Shown here piece after piece: positions 63,858 through 64,000 of a stretch of DNA of 64,000 nucleotides (the stretch's first letter is position 1; each line of letters begins with the position of its first letter). The translations under genes were made by a program, and so were the position numbers. Under the pieces are notes generated by a model, which saw nothing but the letters and a program-made list of their open reading frames with translations, ran no database searches and was not told the DNA's origin. The stretch is from Anaerolineales bacterium (GTDB lineage: Bacteria; Chloroflexota; Anaerolineae; 4572-78; J111), in NCBI GenBank assembly GCA_020634855.1, contig JACKAU010000016.1, positions 124,001-188,000 of the forward strand, read 5' to 3'.

Positions 63858-64000
63858 CTAACGCTCGTTGTCAAACAATTTTAATTCCTTGGCTCTGGTC
63901 ATTGCCGCCCGACGGTCATTGACCTGCAATTTTTGGTAGATATGGGCGGTATGCTTCTTGACCGTCAACGGGGATATGACCAGCGTAGCGGCAATCTCTT
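63858..64000 (-). CDS. C-terminus of a LuxR-family regulator (partial)
   Basis: The last 46 codons and stop (TAG at 63858-63860) of a gene entering from the right. The helix-turn-helix tail is typical: EIAATLVISPLTVKKHTAHI, YQKLQVNDRRAAMTRAKELK. It may be another MalT-type protein like the one at 42019, judged from the tail alone. Confidence 0.85.
   Translation of the reverse strand, partial: EIAATLVISPLTVKKHTAHIYQKLQVNDRRAAMTRAKELKLFDNER

Overview
This 64 kb window looks like a chromosomal piece from a Chloroflexota bacterium (Anaerolineae or a related class). That is inferred from gene content, not from a 16S gene. The supporting signs are a large MalT-type LuxR regulator and a second LuxR end; many lipoproteins, with an RND pump that has no outer-membrane partner; a primase zinc finger of CFGAC type; an uncommon MtrA-like corrinoid protein; many short hairpin-rich intergenic repeats; and the order rpsB-tsf-pyrH-frr-polyprenyl synthase-uppS. 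Coding runs on both strands. About half of the window is core or ordinary accessory genes and the rest is repeat-rich accessory DNA.

Layout. 1-9.1 kb (minus strand): a truncated CACHE-GAF-PAS sensor, an MtrA-like protein with a small membrane protein, an NAD-binding SDR, two small proteins, and an SF1 helicase-like protein with an upstream all-helical partner. 9.1-10.2 kb: an AT-rich non-coding stretch with a 20/21-bp repeat array. 10.2-12.9 kb: a double-length UxaA-type dehydratase. 13.3-17.0 kb: a DinB-like protein, then a graveyard of three decayed insertion sequences that truncated a secreted protein. 17.0-22.2 kb: methyltransferase, SDR with divergent AraC regulator, GNAT, an E2-type acyltransferase and a DUF2585 membrane protein. 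22.2-32.2 kb: a frameshifted ABC permease under a TetR repressor with two palindromic operators, then an intact set consisting of a PFK-like protein, two ABC ATPases, a membrane protein and a large FtsX-type permease. 32.4-41.9 kb: the core information block (uppS, polyprenyl synthase, frr, pyrH, tsf, rpsB, then divergently dnaG, rpoD and tRNA-Asn). 42.0-52.7 kb: MalT-type regulator, small conserved protein, RND adaptor and pump, SH3/beta-propeller lipoprotein. 52.7-57.6 kb: methyltransferase, repeats, a helical protein, a broken nucleotidyltransferase and an apparently intact IS5-type element. 57.8-63.4 kb (minus): B12-binding radical SAM, FAD oxidoreductase, PhyH dioxygenase and an anSME-like radical SAM protein. 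The window ends in the last codons of another LuxR regulator.

How the genes work together. rpsB, tsf, pyrH and frr are read from one strong promoter with an internal terminator after tsf. dnaG and rpoD form the opposite arm of that divergent promoter region. The ABC set is tightly coupled: PFK-like to ATPase 1 has a gap of only a few bases, and ATPase 1 to ATPase 2 overlaps as TGATG. A PFK fold that has lost its usual catalytic residues is therefore likely to act with the transporter rather than in glycolysis. The RND adaptor, pump and SH3/propeller lipoprotein probably form one cell-surface unit downstream of the LuxR regulator.

Best candidates for undescribed biology are the PFK-like/ABC set, the tandem UxaA protein whose two halves have lost complementary motifs, the helicase plus helical-partner pair next to the AT-rich array, and the orphan MtrA-like corrinoid protein. 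No database search was possible; family names rest on motifs read by eye.
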